A stretch of 64,000 nt of DNA from Peribacillus asahii (GCF_004006295.1 NZ_CP026095.1:1350001-1414000); one strand, 5' to 3'. Counted from the stretch's first letter, positions 52,641-62,609 are shown. Made by a program: numbers and translations. Notes: generated from the letters alone by a model not told the origin.

Positions 52641-53525
52641 ATGTCATTTTCTGAATTTCATTTATTATCTGTTCTAGCTGAGGAAATGAATATGCGGAAA
52701 GCTGCAGAACGATTATTTGTATCACAACCAGCACTGTCACAGCGACTGCAAACGATAGAGAAAGATTGGGGAACCAAATTATTTTTACGTTCACAAAAGG
52801 GACTGTCGCTAACACCTGCAGGCGAGGCCGTCATTCGATTTGCCAACGAAGTACGGGAGAAGGAAGAAAAGGTGCGCGAAAGTATTCAAGCGATGGATCA
52901 TGAGGTTTATGGAACGTTGAAAATTGCCTGTGCAACGATTGTCGGGCAAAATTGGTTGCCTCAAGTGTTAAAGAAGTTTGTCCAAAAATATCCGCATGCA
53001 AAAATCTCCCTCATAACGGGTTGGAGCAGTGAGATTTTAAAATCGCTCTATGAAGGGCAAGTTCATGTGGGGATTATACGTGGAGCCCCTGATTGGAAAG
53101 GGGTTAAACAGCATTTATTTACAGATATGCTGTATTTAGTGGACACGGAAATGAAAGAGCTAGATCAAGTGCTTGAGACAGATCGACCGTTTATTCAGTT
53201 TAAGAGCGATTCGAATTATTATCAAGAAATTCAAGATTGGTGGCATAGACAATTTCAAACAACGCCTAAAAATACGATTGTCGTTGATCAAATTGAGACG
53301 TGTAAACAAATGGTGTTTAATGGGATTGGCTATGCGATTTTACCAGCCATTACACTTCATGATAAAGATACGAATATTTTTAAGATACCTCTTTTTGATA
53401 GTCAGAATCATTCGATTGAGCGTGATACGTGGCTATGCGGCTATGAATCGGCGTTTCAGCTTAAACAAGTGCAAGCTTTTACAGAAGTAGTCAAAGAGCA
53501 TATTCTCGAGCAAGGGATGATATAA
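52641..53525 (+). CDS. ccpC: LysR-family regulator CcpC
   Basis: A 294-residue LysR protein starting at ATG 52641 (MSFSEFHLLSVLAEEMNMRKAAERLFVSQPALSQRLQ, cited only in part: FSEFHLLSVLAEEMNMRKAA). The segment NAKI/HAKISLITGWSSEILKSLYEGQVH-type is highly characteristic of CcpC. CcpC represses TCA-branch genes (citB, citZ) and senses citrate. In B. subtilis it lies just before the ykuNOP and dapH genes; the flavodoxin genes are missing here. Confidence 0.92.
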   Translation: MSFSEFHLLSVLAEEMNMRKAAERLFVSQPALSQRLQTIEKDWGTKLFLRSQKGLSLTPAGEAVIRFANEVREKEEKVRESIQAMDHEVYGTLKIACATIVGQNWLPQVLKKFVQKYPHAKISLITGWSSEILKSLYEGQVHVGIIRGAPDWKGVKQHLFTDMLYLVDTEMKELDQVLETDRPFIQFKSDSNYYQEIQDWWHRQFQTTPKNTIVVDQIETCKQMVFNGIGYAILPAITLHDKDTNIFKIPLFDSQNHSIERDTWLCGYESAFQLKQVQAFTEVVKEHILEQGMI

Positions 53526-53698
53526 GAAAGATTAAGAGGGTCAAAATCGCTTTATTCGTTCGTTTTCTGTCAAATAAAGGGTTTTCTTGATGGATAAAAT
53601 ATGTAGGTTATGTTTTTCGAGAGATTCAGCTTGTTTTACGAGCGGTTGTCTGATAAATTAAAAACGAGTAAGGATACATAACTAGGGGGTTAAGCAAA

Positions 53699-54400
53699 AT
53701 GGATGCACGCGAAATTATTTCATTTATTGCAAATAGCAAAAAATCAACACCTGTGAAGGTTTATGTTAAAGGTGATTTAGAAGGTGTAGATTTTGGAGCG
53801 GAATCTAAAACATTTATCACTGGAAACACAGGGGTTGTTTTCGGTGAGTGGACGGATATTGAAGCGGCTCTTACTGCTGCTGGAAGCAAAATTGAAGATT
53901 ATGTAATTGAAAACGATCGTCGCAACTCAGCAATTCCTTTATTAGATTTAAAAGGAATCAAAGCTCGTATTGAGCCAGGTGTTACAATTCGCGATCAAGT
54001 GGAAATTGGCGACAATGCGGTTATTATGATGGGGGCGACAATCAATATTGGTGCTGTAATCGGTGAAGGTACAATGATCGATATGAACGCTACACTTGGT
54101 GGACGTGCAATCGTTGGGAAAAACGCTCACATTGGTGCTGGAAGCGTATTAGCAGGTGTAATTGAGCCGCCTTCTGCAAAACCAGTTGTTGTAGAAGATG
54201 ATGTTATGATTGGGGCAAACGTTGTTGTACTAGAAGGTGTAACGATTGGTAAAGGTTCTGTTGTTGGAGCTGGTGCTGTCGTAACGAAAGATATCCCACC
54301 TTACTCTGTAGCAACAGGTGTACCTGCACGAGTTATTAAAGAAATCGATGAAAAAACAAAATCAAAAACAGAGATTTTGCAAGAGCTTCGTCAACTTTAA
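53699..54400 (+). CDS. dapH: tetrahydrodipicolinate N-acetyltransferase DapH
   Basis: A 233-residue left-handed beta-helix enzyme with hexapeptide repeats ([24 protein letters not shown] and [11 protein letters not shown], quoted in part as [16 protein letters not shown]). It acetylates tetrahydrodipicolinate, the first acetyl-branch step to diaminopimelate and lysine. AGGGGG precedes the ATG. The deacetylase gene follows after a hairpin; the aminotransferase patA is at 35.6 kb. Confidence 0.95.
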   Translation: MDAREIISFIANSKKSTPVKVYVKGDLEGVDFGAESKTFITGNTGVVFGEWTDIEAALTAAGSKIEDYVIENDRRNSAIPLLDLKGIKARIEPGVTIRDQVEIGDNAVIMMGATINIGAVIGEGTMIDMNATLGGRAIVGKNAHIGAGSVLAGVIEPPSAKPVVVEDDVMIGANVVVLEGVTIGKGSVVGAGAVVTKDIPPYSVATGVPARVIKEIDEKTKSKTEILQELRQL

Positions 54401-54424
54401 TTTTTACGTACAATAAACAGGGGA

Positions 54425-54455
54425 GAGCGTGGATATTTTTTATCCGCGCTTTTCT
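54425..54455 (+). terminator. hairpin with T-run between dapH and the deacetylase
   Basis: AGCGTGGATA - tttt - TATCCGCGCT followed by TTTCTT; may reduce readthrough within the operon. Confidence 0.65.
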
Positions 54456-54476
54456 TAATAGAAAGGGAGTAGAATC

Positions 54477-55607
54477 ATGTCGCAGTTAAGTCCATTTGTT
54501 GCTATTCGTCGAGACTTGCATCAAATTCCAGAGATTGGCTTTCAAGAATTTAAAACACAAGCCTATTTATTAAACTATTTGCAAAGTATTCAAAATGATC
54601 GAATGGAAATTGAAACGTGGCGAACAGGCATTTTTGTGAGAATTGCTGGAACGAATCCACGAAAAACGATAGGATACCGAGCAGACATTGATGGTTTACC
54701 GATTAAAGAACAAACTGAATTAGCGTTTGCTTCTCAGCATGAAGATTATATGCATGCGTGTGGACACGATTTTCATATGAGTATTGGGCTAGGTGTACTG
54801 ACTCATTTTGCTAAGCATGCTATTGAAGATAATTTGTTATTTATTTTTCAACCTGCTGAAGAAGGACCTGGCGGGGCAGAACCTATGATGAAATCAGAGA
54901 CGATGCAGAAATGGAAGCCGGATATGATTGTTGCGCTGCATGTGGCTCCTGAATATCCAGTAGGAACTATTGCTGTAAAAGAAGGATTATTATTTGCGAA
55001 TACATCTGAATTGTTCATCGATCTGAAAGGTAAAGGCGGACATGCCGCATACCCTCATGAAACAAATGATATGGTAATTGCTGCTTGTCAATTAGTTGGA
55101 CAATTACAATCTATTGTATCTCGTAATGTGAATCCGCTTGATTCAGCTGTTATTACGATTGGGAAGATTACGGGAGGAACCGTTCAAAATATTATTGCCG
55201 AAGAAGCTCGTTTAGAAGGGACTATTCGAACGTTGAACGCAGAGTCAATGAACAAGGTGAAAGCTCGAATTGGAGCGCTTGTAGAGGGAATAAAAGCAGG
55301 CTTTGAATGTGAAGCGGAAATTGATTATGGTTCAATGTATTATCAAGTGGATAATGAGGAACAATTAACACGAGAGTTTATGAAATTTACTGATGAAGCA
55401 GCAGATGTAGATTTCTATCATTGTAAAGAGGCCATGACGGGGGAAGACTTTGGTTATATGTTAAAAGAGATTCCTGGTTTTATGTTTTGGTTAGGAGTCC
55501 AATCGGAGTATGGACTGCATCACGCAAAGCTGAATCCAAATGAACGAGCGATTGATTTAGCGATTACCCATCTAGTGAATTACTTTACATTTAAAGGTAA
55601 TTCGTAA
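54477..55607 (+). CDS. ykuR: N-acetyl-diaminopimelate deacetylase
   Basis: A 376-residue M20-family hydrolase. Metal-binding motifs are [17 protein letters not shown] and [10 protein letters not shown]. It removes acetate from N-acetyl-LL-diaminopimelate, the last acetyl-branch step before epimerisation. Also called dapL in some annotations, a name used elsewhere for a different enzyme. AAAGGGAGT precedes the ATG. Confidence 0.93.
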   Translation: MSQLSPFVAIRRDLHQIPEIGFQEFKTQAYLLNYLQSIQNDRMEIETWRTGIFVRIAGTNPRKTIGYRADIDGLPIKEQTELAFASQHEDYMHACGHDFHMSIGLGVLTHFAKHAIEDNLLFIFQPAEEGPGGAEPMMKSETMQKWKPDMIVALHVAPEYPVGTIAVKEGLLFANTSELFIDLKGKGGHAAYPHETNDMVIAACQLVGQLQSIVSRNVNPLDSAVITIGKITGGTVQNIIAEEARLEGTIRTLNAESMNKVKARIGALVEGIKAGFECEAEIDYGSMYYQVDNEEQLTREFMKFTDEAADVDFYHCKEAMTGEDFGYMLKEIPGFMFWLGVQSEYGLHHAKLNPNERAIDLAITHLVNYFTFKGNS

Positions 55608-55666
55608 TAATTATGAAATTATAATTGTTAAAAAGTGAAGCATATTCGACAAAATAAGCTAAATTC

Positions 55667-55695
55667 TTGACCTTGCCATCATTTGGTTCTACAAT
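55667..55695 (+). promoter_or_regulatory. promoter of the peroxiredoxin gene
   Basis: TTGACC (55667-55672) and TACAAT (55690-55695) with 17 bp between; an AT-rich inverted repeat, ATAATT - atga - AATTAT, lies about 45 bp upstream. Confidence 0.75.
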
Positions 55696-55769
55696 AGACT
55701 ACAGTGGTAAAAAATAACTGAGAATATTAATTCACATTCTCAATTGAATACATATTGGAGGGAATTTAA

Positions 55770-56312
55770 ATGGCAGAACGTTTTGTAGGAAAACAAGCAC
55801 CACGCTTCGAAATGGAAGCAGTATTACCAAACAAAGAATTCGGAAAAGTAAGTCTTGAAGAAAACATTAAAAATGACAAATGGACAGTTTTATTCTTCTA
55901 TCCAATGGACTTCACTTTTGTATGTCCAACAGAAATTACAGCATTATCTGATCGTTATGATGAGTTTGAAGATCTTGATGCACAAGTAATCGGTGTATCA
56001 ACAGATACAATTCACACTCACTTAGCTTGGATTAACACAGATCGTACAGACAATGGTCTTGGTGAGTTAAAGTACCCGCTTGCTGCTGATACAAATCATG
56101 TTGTATCTCGTGAGTATGGTGTATTAATTGAAGAAGAAGGTGTTGCTCTTCGCGGTCTATTCATCATCAACCCAGAAGGCGAACTTCAATATCAAGTAGT
56201 AAATCATAACAATATTGGTCGCGATGTTGATGAAACATTACGTGTACTACAAGCACTTCAAACTGGTGGTCTTTGCCCAGCGAACTGGAGACCTGGTCAA
56301 AAAACACTTTAA
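55770..56312 (+). CDS. ykuU: 2-Cys peroxiredoxin (YkuU)
   Basis: A 180-residue thiol peroxidase. The peroxidatic Cys is in DFTFVCPTE (near residue 51) and the resolving Cys in GGLCPANW (near 168). The gene has codon usage typical of highly expressed genes, a good promoter and strong TTGGAGG. It reduces peroxides with thioredoxin. Order with ykuV as in B. subtilis. Confidence 0.95.
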   Translation: MAERFVGKQAPRFEMEAVLPNKEFGKVSLEENIKNDKWTVLFFYPMDFTFVCPTEITALSDRYDEFEDLDAQVIGVSTDTIHTHLAWINTDRTDNGLGELKYPLAADTNHVVSREYGVLIEEEGVALRGLFIINPEGELQYQVVNHNNIGRDVDETLRVLQALQTGGLCPANWRPGQKTL

Positions 56313-56337
56313 GTTTCATTTACTGACTATTAATAGT

Positions 56338-56369
56338 AAGACCTAACTTATAAGTTAGGTCTTTTTTTA
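56338..56369 (+). terminator. terminator of the peroxiredoxin gene
   Basis: AAGACCTAACTT / AAGTTAGGTCTT perfect palindrome followed by TTTTT. Confidence 0.9.
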
Positions 56370-56458
56370 AAGATAGGTGTATCAAGTTCGAGTAACAAAA
56401 ACGATGAACATATACGCTTTAAACAATAAATAATATGTATATGATGGAGGGGTTTACG

Positions 56459-56914
56459 ATGAAATTACGTGATCAAATGCCAGAGTTAAATGGTGCGACA
56501 GAATGGTTAAATGGAGAAGTAACGAAAGCAGAATTGATTGGTGAAAAACCAACGTTAATTCATTTTTGGTCAATCAGTTGTCATCTTTGTAAGGAAGCTA
56601 TGCCGCAAATTAATGAGTTTAGAGATAATTATAAAGATAAATTAAATGTAGTGGCTGTACATATGCCACGCTCTGAGAAAGATTTAAATTTAGATGAAAT
56701 TAAACAAATTGCAGCAGAACATGATATTACTCAATCAATTTATGTAGACAGTGAATTGAAATTGAATGATGCTTTTGAGAATCAATATGTTCCAGCTTAT
56801 TATGTATTTGATAAAGAAGGAAAGCTTCGCCATTTCCAAGCAGGTGGAAGTGGAATGAAAATGCTTGAGAAACGTGTAAACCGTGTTCTTGCTGAAAACG
56901 AACAAGCTGAATAA
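56459..56914 (+). CDS. ykuV: thiol-disulfide oxidoreductase YkuV
   Basis: Started at ATG 56459 (MKLRDQMPEL) with GGAGGGG; 151 residues, close to YkuV (148). Thioredoxin fold of the TlpA/ResA kind with redox motif CHLC in SISCHLCKEAMP, and no signal peptide, so it acts in the cytosol. A cis-proline region YVPAYYVFD is present. Likely partner of the peroxiredoxin upstream. Confidence 0.9.
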   Translation: MKLRDQMPELNGATEWLNGEVTKAELIGEKPTLIHFWSISCHLCKEAMPQINEFRDNYKDKLNVVAVHMPRSEKDLNLDEIKQIAAEHDITQSIYVDSELKLNDAFENQYVPAYYVFDKEGKLRHFQAGGSGMKMLEKRVNRVLAENEQAE

Positions 56915-57021
56915 GCCCTTAGAAGTCCTTAGTCATGCTATAACAGTTCGTTTATACCTTTTAAGATGTAACATGGTAACATATGAATAAATGCGACTAA
57001 GGGATGTTTGGAGGGGTGGCA

Positions 57022-57684
57022 GTGAAAAAAGCGTTTGCGGTAATTGGTCTAGGTCGTTTTGGCGGCAGTATTGTTAGAACGCTTGCTCAAGAAGGGATGG
57101 AAGTTTTAGCAATCGATGCAGATGAGGATCGCGTAAATGAATTTGCTAAAATTGCTTCACATACCATCGTAGGGGATACGACAGATGAAAATGTACTTAA
57201 AAGTATTGGCATTAGTAATTTTGATCATGTCATCGTCGCAATCGGTGAAAATATCCAAGCTAGTATATTAACGACACTGATGTTAAAAGAATTAGGTGTA
57301 GACCATGTAACGGTGAAAGCGCAAAATGATTATCATGAGAAAGTTTTGCGTAAAATTGGGGCTGACACAGTTGTTCATCCAGAACGGGATATGGGGCGTA
57401 GAATTGCTTATAATATCGTTTCCAATAATATATTAGATTACTTGGAGCTTTCTGAGGATCATTCAATTGTCGAGATTGTTGCAAGTGAGAAAATGAATGG
57501 GAAGTCTATTTTTGATCTTGATATTCGAGCTCGTTATGGACTTAATATTGTGGCTATTAAAAGGGGAACTAACATTAATGTTTCTCCACAGGCTCACGAT
57601 GCCATTAACGCAGGTGATATTCTCATTGTAGTCGGCGCAGATACAGATATTAGCCGTTTTGAAAGAAAAGTGTGTGGTGTCTAA
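57022..57684 (+). CDS. ktrC: K+ uptake regulatory subunit KtrC
   Basis: A 220-residue RCK protein starting at GTG 57022 (VKKAFAVIGLGRFGGS) behind GGAGGGG. The RCK_N nucleotide motif GLGRFGG (residues about 9-15) and the C-terminal RCK_C domain (about 135-218) are complete. KtrC octamer rings gate KtrD by ATP/ADP; RCK_C binds c-di-AMP in the family. Its channel partner KtrD is 40 kb away in this window. Strong terminator follows. Confidence 0.95.
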   Translation: MKKAFAVIGLGRFGGSIVRTLAQEGMEVLAIDADEDRVNEFAKIASHTIVGDTTDENVLKSIGISNFDHVIVAIGENIQASILTTLMLKELGVDHVTVKAQNDYHEKVLRKIGADTVVHPERDMGRRIAYNIVSNNILDYLELSEDHSIVEIVASEKMNGKSIFDLDIRARYGLNIVAIKRGTNINVSPQAHDAINAGDILIVVGADTDISRFERKVCGV

Positions 57685-57690
57685 AAGCAT

Positions 57691-57728
57691 AAAAAAAGCA
57701 AGCTTATGAGTCGATGCTTGCTTTTTTT
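57691..57728 (+). terminator. terminator of ktrC
   Basis: AAAAAAAGCAAGC - 12 b - GCTTGCTTTTTTT. Confidence 0.92.
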
Positions 57729-57769
57729 ATGCTTTTCACGATATATATATAACGATTAGAATAACAAAA

Positions 57770-57809
57770 AACCAAAGCCTTTAGCTAAAATGTGCTAGAG
57801 GCTTTGGTT
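57770..57809 (-). terminator. terminator of rnjA
   Basis: On the minus strand AACCAAAGCCTCTAGC - 8 b - GCTAAAGGCTTTGGTT followed by TTTT. Confidence 0.9.
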
Positions 57810-57813
57810 TTTA

Positions 57814-59481
57814 TTACACTTCCATAATGATTGGTAAAATCATTGGACGGCGTTTTGTTTTTTCATATAGGAATGGAGCTAGTGTGTCAGTAATTTCATT
57901 TTTAATTTCTGACCATTGTGTTGTTTTACGCTCCATGACTTTGTTTAAGTGTTTAGAAATTAATGCTTGAGCATCGTTGATTAAGTCACCAGATTCTCTC
58001 ATGTAAACAAATCCACGAGAAATAATGTCTGGTCCTGCTGAGATTTTAAACTCTTTCATATTAATGCTGACAACGACAACAACCAATCCTTCCTCTGAAA
58101 GGATGCGACGGTCACGTAGAACGATATTTCCGATGTCGCCAATTCCGTTTCCATCGATATAAACGGATCCAGAAGGGATTTTTCCAGCTACTTGCGCTGT
58201 GTTTTCGCTTAACGCAAGTACCTCGCCGTTATCCATGATAAAGCAGTTTTCTTCAGGTACACCACAATCGATAGCATGTTGAGCGTGCAATTTTTGCATG
58301 CGATATTCTCCGTGAATCGGCATAAAGAACTTCGGTTTAATTAGACGAAGCATTAGCTTTTGTTCTTGCTGACCGCCATGACCAGATGTGTGAATATCAC
58401 TTAATGGTCCAGAGATGACATCTGCACCAGCTCGATATAACTGATTGATTGTTCTAGATACGCTGACCGTGTTCCCTGGAATAGGAGATGAAGAAAAGAC
58501 AACGGTATCCCCAGGGATAATTTGAATTTGACGATGCGTTCCGTTCGCAATACGAGAAAGGGCGGCCATCGGTTCACCTTGGCTACCTGTACATAGAATT
58601 GTCACGCGGTTAGCTGGTATTCTATTGATGCTTTGTGCATCCATAAAAGTATCTTTTGGTGCAGTAATATAGCCTAGATCTTGTCCAATGGTAATAGCTG
58701 CTTCCATACTGCGTCCAAAGACAGCGATTTTACGTCCGTTTGCCACTGCTGCTTCGACAACTTGTTGAAGGCGGTGAATATTTGAAGCGAACGTAGCGAA
58801 AATAATTCGCCCATCTACTTTACGGAACACATCATGAATCGTATCGCCAACGCGACGTTCTGACATCGTGAAGTTAGGTACTTCACTGTTTGTACTATCT
58901 GACAATAAGCACAGTACGCCTTCTTTTCCAATCTCAGCCATCTTTGTTAAGTTAGCTGGCTCACCGACAGGAGTAAAGTCGAATTTAAAGTCTCCTGTAT
59001 GGACGATTTGTCCAGGTGGTGTTTTGACAACGATTCCATATGAATCTGGAATACTGTGAGTTGTACGGAAGAAAGAAACAGATGTTTTTCGGAATTTAAT
59101 AACTTCATCCTCTGTAATTTCAATTAATTTTGTCTGACGTAATAGACCGTGCTCTTCTAATTTATTACGAAGCAGTCCAAGTGCAAGTTTACCACCGTAT
59201 ACAGGAATGTTTACTTTTCGAAGAAGGTAAGGAATTCCGCCGATATGGTCTTCATGCCCGTGCGTAATAAATACTCCCTTAATTTTATCTACATTTTTTT
59301 CTAAGTAGCTGTAATCAGGAATGACATAATCGATACCAAGAAGTTCGTCTTCTGGAAATTTAATTCCGGCATCAATAATGACAATTTCGTCCTGAAATTG
59401 AACAGCATAAGTATTTTTACCGATTTCGCCTAGACCGCCCAATGCGAAAACGGCTGTTTGATCGTTTTTGACAAATTTCAT
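57814..59481 (-). CDS. rnjA: ribonuclease J1
   Basis: A 555-residue metallo-beta-lactamase/beta-CASP nuclease. Motifs are [10 protein letters not shown] (about residue 73), HTGDFKFD, the beta-CASP core with CTGSQGEPM, and HTSGHGG. It is the 5'-exonuclease/endonuclease of the bacillar mRNA decay machinery. The start follows AGGATAATT, 3 bases after the rpoY stop; the two form an operon as in B. subtilis. Confidence 0.97.
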   Translation of the reverse strand: MKFVKNDQTAVFALGGLGEIGKNTYAVQFQDEIVIIDAGIKFPEDELLGIDYVIPDYSYLEKNVDKIKGVFITHGHEDHIGGIPYLLRKVNIPVYGGKLALGLLRNKLEEHGLLRQTKLIEITEDEVIKFRKTSVSFFRTTHSIPDSYGIVVKTPPGQIVHTGDFKFDFTPVGEPANLTKMAEIGKEGVLCLLSDSTNSEVPNFTMSERRVGDTIHDVFRKVDGRIIFATFASNIHRLQQVVEAAVANGRKIAVFGRSMEAAITIGQDLGYITAPKDTFMDAQSINRIPANRVTILCTGSQGEPMAALSRIANGTHRQIQIIPGDTVVFSSSPIPGNTVSVSRTINQLYRAGADVISGPLSDIHTSGHGGQQEQKLMLRLIKPKFFMPIHGEYRMQKLHAQHAIDCGVPEENCFIMDNGEVLALSENTAQVAGKIPSGSVYIDGNGIGDIGNIVLRDRRILSEEGLVVVVVSINMKEFKISAGPDIISRGFVYMRESGDLINDAQALISKHLNKVMERKTTQWSEIKNEITDTLAPFLYEKTKRRPMILPIIMEV

Positions 59482-59484
59482 AAA

Positions 59485-59697
59485 TTATCCTAGCTCCAAT
59501 ACTTTATAATCTTCGTGCTGTTTTTCATAATCTAAATAAGCTCCTTCAACAACTTCCACGTATTCTACGTTAAAGGGTTTTTGTTTTAACTTGTGACGGA
59601 CGTCGCGAACAGATTTTCCTTCTACATAAAGAATTTGCGTGTTTTCTCTAATTGGAACCTCTGCTATATTTACTTGATAGTATACCTTAAAAATCAT
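59485..59697 (-). CDS. rpoY: RNA polymerase epsilon subunit RpoY
   Basis: A 70-residue protein of the YkzG/RpoY family (EVPIRENTQILYVEGKSVRDVRHKL, cited in part as REN-TQILYVEG). It binds RNA polymerase near the secondary channel side and is found in Firmicutes. GAGGAGAG precedes the ATG. Immediately upstream of rnjA, the conserved location. Confidence 0.95.
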   Translation of the reverse strand: MIFKVYYQVNIAEVPIRENTQILYVEGKSVRDVRHKLKQKPFNVEYVEVVEGAYLDYEKQHEDYKVLELG

Positions 59698-60087
59698 AAT
59701 AATCTCTCCTCGTTTAATTACATTGCTTGTTTCATTATATATAAAAACAACAAATTTTTCATGTTTTACAACATCATACCAATAGAAAGCTAATTGTACT
59801 GCGTGTTAAACATCATATTAGTCATATAAAACTTTATTTAAATAATGAGTGATATGATAGACTATTGTTAATTAAAGCTAATTAATCAATAAAACTGTAC
59901 GTAAATAGTGTAACATATATGTATCGTTGGAAACGCTTATATATGTAATCCATCAGAAAGTACACTTAAATAAAACTTTACAATAAGGAAGAAGCCCTTC
60001 GCAAGTTTTAGAAGGACCGTTTTAAAAAAATATCGCAAATAGGTAATGTACCAGTAGACTAAGTTGACACAAATTCATAGAGGTACT
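59698..60087. other. AT-rich intergenic region
   Basis: 390 bp without an evident gene. It should hold the rpoY-rnjA promoter (minus strand). ACATATATGT at 59933-59942 is a short palindrome; TGGAAACGCTTATA next to it is only partly like a catabolite element. Confidence 0.4.
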
Positions 60088-60159
60088 TTAGGCGATGGAT
60101 TTTTTTCTAAGAAGATCATTCCATTGTTTAAGCAGCTTTTTACGTAGCTTTTTTAACAT
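60088..60159 (-). CDS. 23-residue basic amphipathic micropeptide, candidate
   Basis: ATG at 60159, TAA at 60088-60090. The peptide begins MLKKLRKKLLKQW and continues NDLLRKKSIA: ten Lys/Arg, leucines every three to four residues, one Trp, so a cationic amphipathic helix. AAGGGAGC lies 9 bases upstream, and a promoter (TTTACA, 16 bp, TACAAT) precedes it on the same strand. I know no family; it may be a membrane-surface peptide, an RNA-binding micropeptide or a sprouting leader. Confidence 0.55.
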   Translation of the reverse strand: MLKKLRKKLLKQWNDLLRKKSIA

Positions 60160-60182
60160 GGTGATCACGCTCCCTTGATATT

Positions 60183-60210
60183 ATTGTATAGCAATATTTA
60201 ATAATGTAAA
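60183..60210 (-). promoter_or_regulatory. candidate promoter of the micropeptide
   Basis: Minus strand: TTTACA (60210-60205), 16 bp, TACAAT (60188-60183). Supports transcription of the small ORF. Confidence 0.6.
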
Positions 60211-60393
60211 TATTTCTTTGTAGTACTTGCCGTATTTTTCTAAAAAGCGGTAGCCGACATAGTAACCATTTGAAATATAAGATTGGTTTATTCATCATTA
60301 TCATATGTCATTTTGGTAATAAATTACGTTGATAAATATGGGAATTTGAATGAAGTAGAAAAGAAATGGCAGCTTGACCGATAAATAGGGAAA

Positions 60394-60659
60394 ATTATCC
60401 CACTCTTAACGGGCAGTAAGACCCCCACCTCAAGATTCAGGGTGAACAAGGAAGATAGGTGGGGGACAACTGTCCGTAAAGGTCCGATTGGTGAGATATA
60501 GTGAAACTTACCTTTGTGATTTTCAAAGGTAAGCTTTCACCAATCAGGTTCGTACGGTCACTTGATTGAAGCGAAGCGGAAATCTTAGTGACTGTAGAAC
60601 GTGACTAACCATCAGTGGGGGATGGAGTAAAACCCCCACTGATGGAAGTTTCACTTTAT
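60394..60659 (+). mobile_element. repeat element copy 6, about 266 bp
   Basis: Left border ATTAT, right border TTTAT. The first stem is perfect here: CCCCCACCT..AGGTGGGGG inside GGGCAGT..ACTGTCC. The AGCCCC/CATAAG domain is deleted; GATTGGTGA..TCACCAATC, ACGGTCACT..AGTGACTGT and CATCAGTGGGGG..CCCCCACTGATG are kept. It ends 37 bp before ykrA. Confidence 0.85.
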
Positions 60660-60696
60660 TACATAATGAAAACAAAGGATAGGAAGTGAAGGTAGA

Positions 60697-61467
60697 ATGA
60701 AAATTGTATTCTTTGATATAGATGGCACGTTGCTTGATCATGATAAGAAATTACCAATCTCGACGAAAAAGGCGATTAAACAATTGCAGGATAATGGGGT
60801 TTTTGTGGCCATTGCAACAGGGCGTTCGCCATTTATGTTCGAGTCGTTGCGAGAAGAATTAAATATTGATACATTTGTGAGCTTTAATGGGCAATATGTG
60901 GTGTTTGAAAAAGAAGTCGTCTATCGAAATCCATTAAAGATTAGTGAGCTGAAAAAGCTGCATGAAACGGCAGAGAAATATAATCATACTCCGATTGTTT
61001 TTATGGATGAAGCAACAATGAAATCTAGTGTGGCCAATCATGAACGAGTGGAAAAAGCATTAGGAAGTCTGCGATTCCCGTATCCTGATGTAGAAGTGGA
61101 TTTCTATGAACAGAATGATATATATCAAGCGTTGTTATTTTGTACAGAAGAGGAAGAGGAGCGATTTAGCAATCACTGTGAATCCTTCCGTTTTATTCGT
61201 TGGCATCAATATTCTACAGATGTTCTGCCGAGTGATAGTTCAAAGGCAGAAGGAATTAAAATTCTTATGGAACATGTTGGGTTTCAGTTAGAAGATGTTT
61301 ATGCATTTGGGGATGGACTAAATGATATTGAGATGTTAGAAGCCGTTGGTCATGGTATAGCGATGGGGAATGCTGCTTCAACTGTAAAGGAACATGCGGA
61401 CTATGTAACAAAAGATGTGGGAGAAGAAGGAATTTATCATGGATTAAAGAAACTGCAGCTTATTTGA
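60697..61467 (+). CDS. ykrA: HAD-family (Cof-type) phosphatase YkrA
   Basis: A 256-residue IIB HAD hydrolase. Motif I is FFDIDGTLL (Asp8/Asp10), motif II ATGR, motif III lysine in SSKAEGIK and motif IV GDGLNDIEML. A cap domain lies between. It dephosphorylates sugar or nucleotide phosphates of unknown identity. In B. subtilis ykrA precedes defB, as here (convergent in this window). Confidence 0.92.
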   Translation: MKIVFFDIDGTLLDHDKKLPISTKKAIKQLQDNGVFVAIATGRSPFMFESLREELNIDTFVSFNGQYVVFEKEVVYRNPLKISELKKLHETAEKYNHTPIVFMDEATMKSSVANHERVEKALGSLRFPYPDVEVDFYEQNDIYQALLFCTEEEEERFSNHCESFRFIRWHQYSTDVLPSDSSKAEGIKILMEHVGFQLEDVYAFGDGLNDIEMLEAVGHGIAMGNAASTVKEHADYVTKDVGEEGIYHGLKKLQLI

Positions 61468-61530
61468 ATATTTTGTACATAATATTGTGTGTAACACACA
61501 TGAGCCAAAAATCAACAGTGTCATGTAAAA

Positions 61531-61563
61531 AGAGCCTCTCTTGCATAGCGCAAGGGAGGCTTC
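61531..61563. terminator. terminator between ykrA and def
   Basis: AGCCTCTCTTGC - 4 b - GCAAGGGAGGCT; on the minus strand it is followed by CTTTTT, so it serves def best. Confidence 0.8.
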
Positions 61564-61608
61564 TCGGAGTTTACTAACCAGTCAAGTTCTTGAAGCTGAA
61601 GTTTCATT

Positions 61609-62163
61609 CTACCTTTCGATGGCGATTGAGTTGGGTGGAATACTAAAAGGGTCTTCTTTATTAATATGATCATAAAACATAATTCCGTTTAGATGGTCGA
61701 TTTCATGTTGAAAGCAAATAGCGGCAAGTCCTTTTAGTCTAAGTTTGACTTCTTCCCCTTCAAGTGTCGTTCCAGTTACGGTAATTCTAGCATGTCGAGG
61801 AACATAACCAGGTACAACGCGATCCACAGAGAGGCAGCCTTCACCAGCTATTAAATAAGCCTTTTCCACAGAATGACTAATAATTTTTGGATTGAAGAGG
61901 GCGTAACTATATAATTTACCCTCGCCATCTGTTAAATGGACGGCAATCATTCGTTTTGATACATTAATTTGTGGAGCGGCGAGTCCGATTCCGGGACGTA
62001 GATTGTATTGTTGAACTAGTTCTGGATTTTGACTATTTTGCACATATTCCATTAGGCGGGCTAAAATTTGTTGATCTTCTTCTGACGGAGGAAGAGGAAC
62101 TGCCTCAGCTACTTTTCTTAAGGTAGGTTCTCCTTCTTTAATAATATCTTTTGTTGTTAACAT
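61609..62163 (-). CDS. def: peptide deformylase
   Basis: A 184-residue enzyme starting at ATG 62163 (MLTTKDIIKEG) with GGGGTG upstream. The three deformylase motifs are GIGLAAPQ, EGCLS and QHEIDHLNG, with the metal ligands Cys and two His. It removes formyl from nascent proteins. Length and sequence are those of the DefB/YkrB type, longer than DefA. Confidence 0.95.
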   Translation of the reverse strand: MLTTKDIIKEGEPTLRKVAEAVPLPPSEEDQQILARLMEYVQNSQNPELVQQYNLRPGIGLAAPQINVSKRMIAVHLTDGEGKLYSYALFNPKIISHSVEKAYLIAGEGCLSVDRVVPGYVPRHARITVTGTTLEGEEVKLRLKGLAAICFQHEIDHLNGIMFYDHINKEDPFSIPPNSIAIER

Positions 62164-62295
62164 GTTTTGCACCCCAATTTTTTTATGTATGTTATCATTT
62201 TAACAAAATGAACAAGAAATTGTTAAATAGATACACAAAATAGGATAAAAATGAAGCGGGGAGCAAGAACTCCCCAATTTCACCATATAGTCATA

Positions 62296-62454
62296 TTAAA
62301 AACATAGACAAGCGCCAACGATAATAAGCAAAATGAATAGGACAACGATTAACGCAAATCCTCCTACTGCACCGCAGCCGCCATGGCCACCACCGTAACC
62401 GTAGGCAGGAGCAACAGGATAACAACAAGCTTGATTGTAGCCTCCGTAGAACAT
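62296..62454 (-). CDS. YjcZ-like small hydrophobic sporulation-type protein
   Basis: A 52-residue ORF. The N-terminal half is Gly/Tyr/Cys-rich (MFYGGYNQACCYPV and GYGGGHGGCG), and the C-terminal half is one membrane helix with the YjcZ-family signature GGFALIVVLFILLIIVGA. TATATGGAGG precedes the ATG. YjcZ-type proteins are abundant, mostly spore-associated in bacilli. Four cysteines are unusual for the group. Confidence 0.85.
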   Translation of the reverse strand: MFYGGYNQACCYPVAPAYGYGGGHGGCGAVGGFALIVVLFILLIIVGACLCF

Positions 62455-62609
62455 ATGTGATACCTCCATATATAATATTTTGAAACATGATCATTTTGGT
62501 TTCCCAAACGATTACTATAGCCTATGCATAACGAAGCAAATCGTGTAGGCGGGGGCCCTGTTCATAAATAAATTCATCAATAAAATTATGAAGGGGAGGT
62601 AAATGGTGG

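Noticed and set aside
55608..55640. PerR box before the peroxiredoxin gene
   Set aside because: The AT-rich inverted repeat has the wrong spacing and lies too far upstream of the promoter.
59928..59941. Catabolite-responsive element
   Set aside because: Only the left two thirds match; several conserved positions on the right arm differ.
40231..60659. CRISPR array as an explanation of the repeats
   Set aside because: Copies are 56-388 bp, kilobases apart and in both orientations, without regular spacers.
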